64,000 bases of DNA. It comes from Thermopolyspora flexuosa (GTDB taxonomy: Bacteria; Actinomycetota; Actinomycetes; Streptosporangiales; Streptosporangiaceae). Location: contig NZ_VFPQ01000001.1 of the NCBI RefSeq assembly GCF_006716785.1, positions 2,170,001-2,234,000 on the forward strand, given 5' to 3'. This document shows positions 63,397 to 64,000 of this stretch, piece after piece (within the stretch, counting starts at the first letter, position 1; every line of letters begins with the position of its first letter). A program made the translations under genes and the position numbers. The notes beneath the pieces were generated by a model. That model was not told the origin of the DNA, searched no databases, and saw nothing but the letters and a program-made list of their open reading frames with translations.

Positions 63397-63529
63397 GTTC
63401 TTCCTCGGCCCGCTCCCCTCGACGGTGGAAGGAGAGGAGCGCATGGCGCCGCCGGTACCCGGTGACGGCCGTGACTCGGTAGCATCTGACCCCAGCGAAT
63501 CAGCCTCATCGACCAGTCAAGGAGTCCGT

Positions 63530-64000
63530 GTGTCCACCGTGTCCCAGATCCGCATCACCCTCGACGGAACCGAGCGTGCGGTGGCGGCGGGCACCACGGC
63601 CGGTGAGGCGCTCTCCGCCGACGGCCGCACCGTGATCGCGGCCAGGGTGAACGGCCAGGCCCGCGACCTTTCCCACGTGCTCGCCGAGGGCGACGTGGTC
63701 GAGCCGATCACCATCGACTCGGAGGAGGGCCGGGCGATCATGCGGCACTCCACCGCGCACGTGCTCGCCCAGGCCGTGCAGGACCTGTTCCCCGAGGCGA
63801 AGCTCGGCATCGGCCCGCCGGTGGAGAACGGCTTCTACTACGACTTCGACGTCGCCCAGCCGTTCACCCCGGAGGATCTCAAGCGCATCGAGAAGCGCAT
63901 GCGCGAGATCGTCAAGCAGGGGCAGGAGTTCCGGCGGCGCCGGGTCAGCGACGAGGAGGCACGGCAGGAGCTCGCGGCCGAGCCGTACAAGCTGGAGCTG
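63530..64000 (+). CDS. thrS: Threonyl-tRNA synthetase (3' truncated by window)
   Basis: First 157 codons of ThrRS, which charges tRNA-Thr. An N-terminal TGS domain ([24 protein letters not shown]) is followed by the editing domain with [18 protein letters not shown] (HxxxH zinc/catalytic motif), [24 protein letters not shown] and further. GTG 63530 after CAAGGA gives the usual family N-terminus. An in-frame ATG at 63443 has an even better ribosome site (GGAGAGGAG) and would add 29 Ser/Asp-rich residues. Expression is probably controlled by the upstream attenuator. Confidence 0.94.
   Translation, partial: MSTVSQIRITLDGTERAVAAGTTAGEALSADGRTVIAARVNGQARDLSHVLAEGDVVEPITIDSEEGRAIMRHSTAHVLAQAVQDLFPEAKLGIGPPVENGFYYDFDVAQPFTPEDLKRIEKRMREIVKQGQEFRRRRVSDEEARQELAAEPYKLEL

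Overview
The window is very GC-rich DNA with GTG and TTG starts, ATGA/GTGA gene overlaps, conservon-type signalling genes, a HelD helicase, a truncated haemoglobin and a mycofactocin locus. This points to a filamentous actinobacterium, probably of the Streptosporangiales; the exact genus is inference. I see no rRNA, tRNA, insertion sequence, prophage or CRISPR array.

Layout. 1-6012: the 3' part of a nitrate/sulfonate-type ABC ATPase, then the cell-elongation operon mreB-mreC-mreD-mrdA(PBP2)-rodA on the minus strand, preceded by a perfect CIRCE element (HrcA operator). 6469-12053: metallo-beta-lactamase-fold hydrolase, cytochrome P450, PaaX-type regulator, MHS-family transporter, truncated haemoglobin. 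12497-14146: a decaying DUF6493/SWIM-type locus with a frameshift in a G7 run. 14521-19286: GntR regulator, zinc alcohol dehydrogenase, FMN reductase, alditol-oxidase-like enzyme. 19417-25346: membrane Ser/Thr kinase, an unidentified 661-residue protein, ADP-ribosylglycohydrolase.

25384-37883 is a mycofactocin (MFT) locus: TetR, mftE, etfB-like, fixX-like, fixC-like, etfA-like, two FadH/OYE-type flavoenzymes, mftC, mftB, mftA, the divergent regulator mftR and a mycofactocin-coupled SDR. It lacks mftD and mftF in this window and instead carries a FixABCX-like electron-transfer set and two OYE enzymes between mftC and mftE. This suggests that MFT-dependent dehydrogenation feeds an electron-transfer-flavoprotein chain. 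MftC also carries a tandemly duplicated C-terminal tail.

38120-42175 holds small membrane and secreted proteins of unknown role, partly of lower GC. 42722-52951: fused PabA-PabB, an orphan ABC permease, HelD, a frameshifted NUDIX gene, a WD40-tailed Ser/Thr kinase and a DUF6343-like membrane protein. 52956-56411: acetate kinase and two tandem glycine-betaine-type binding lipoproteins with no transporter beside them. 56947-60435: a partial conservon (sensor kinase plus DUF742 protein, with no roadblock protein or GTPase). 60638-64000: DHA2 exporter, GH25 muramidase-like protein, and the start of thrS preceded by a leader peptide with three consecutive Thr codons and a Rho-independent terminator, i.e. 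a ribosome-mediated attenuator.

Three genes (mreD, the DUF6493 gene, the NUDIX gene) look broken by single-base shifts in or beside G runs. They may be real, but they could also be homopolymer errors in the assembly.
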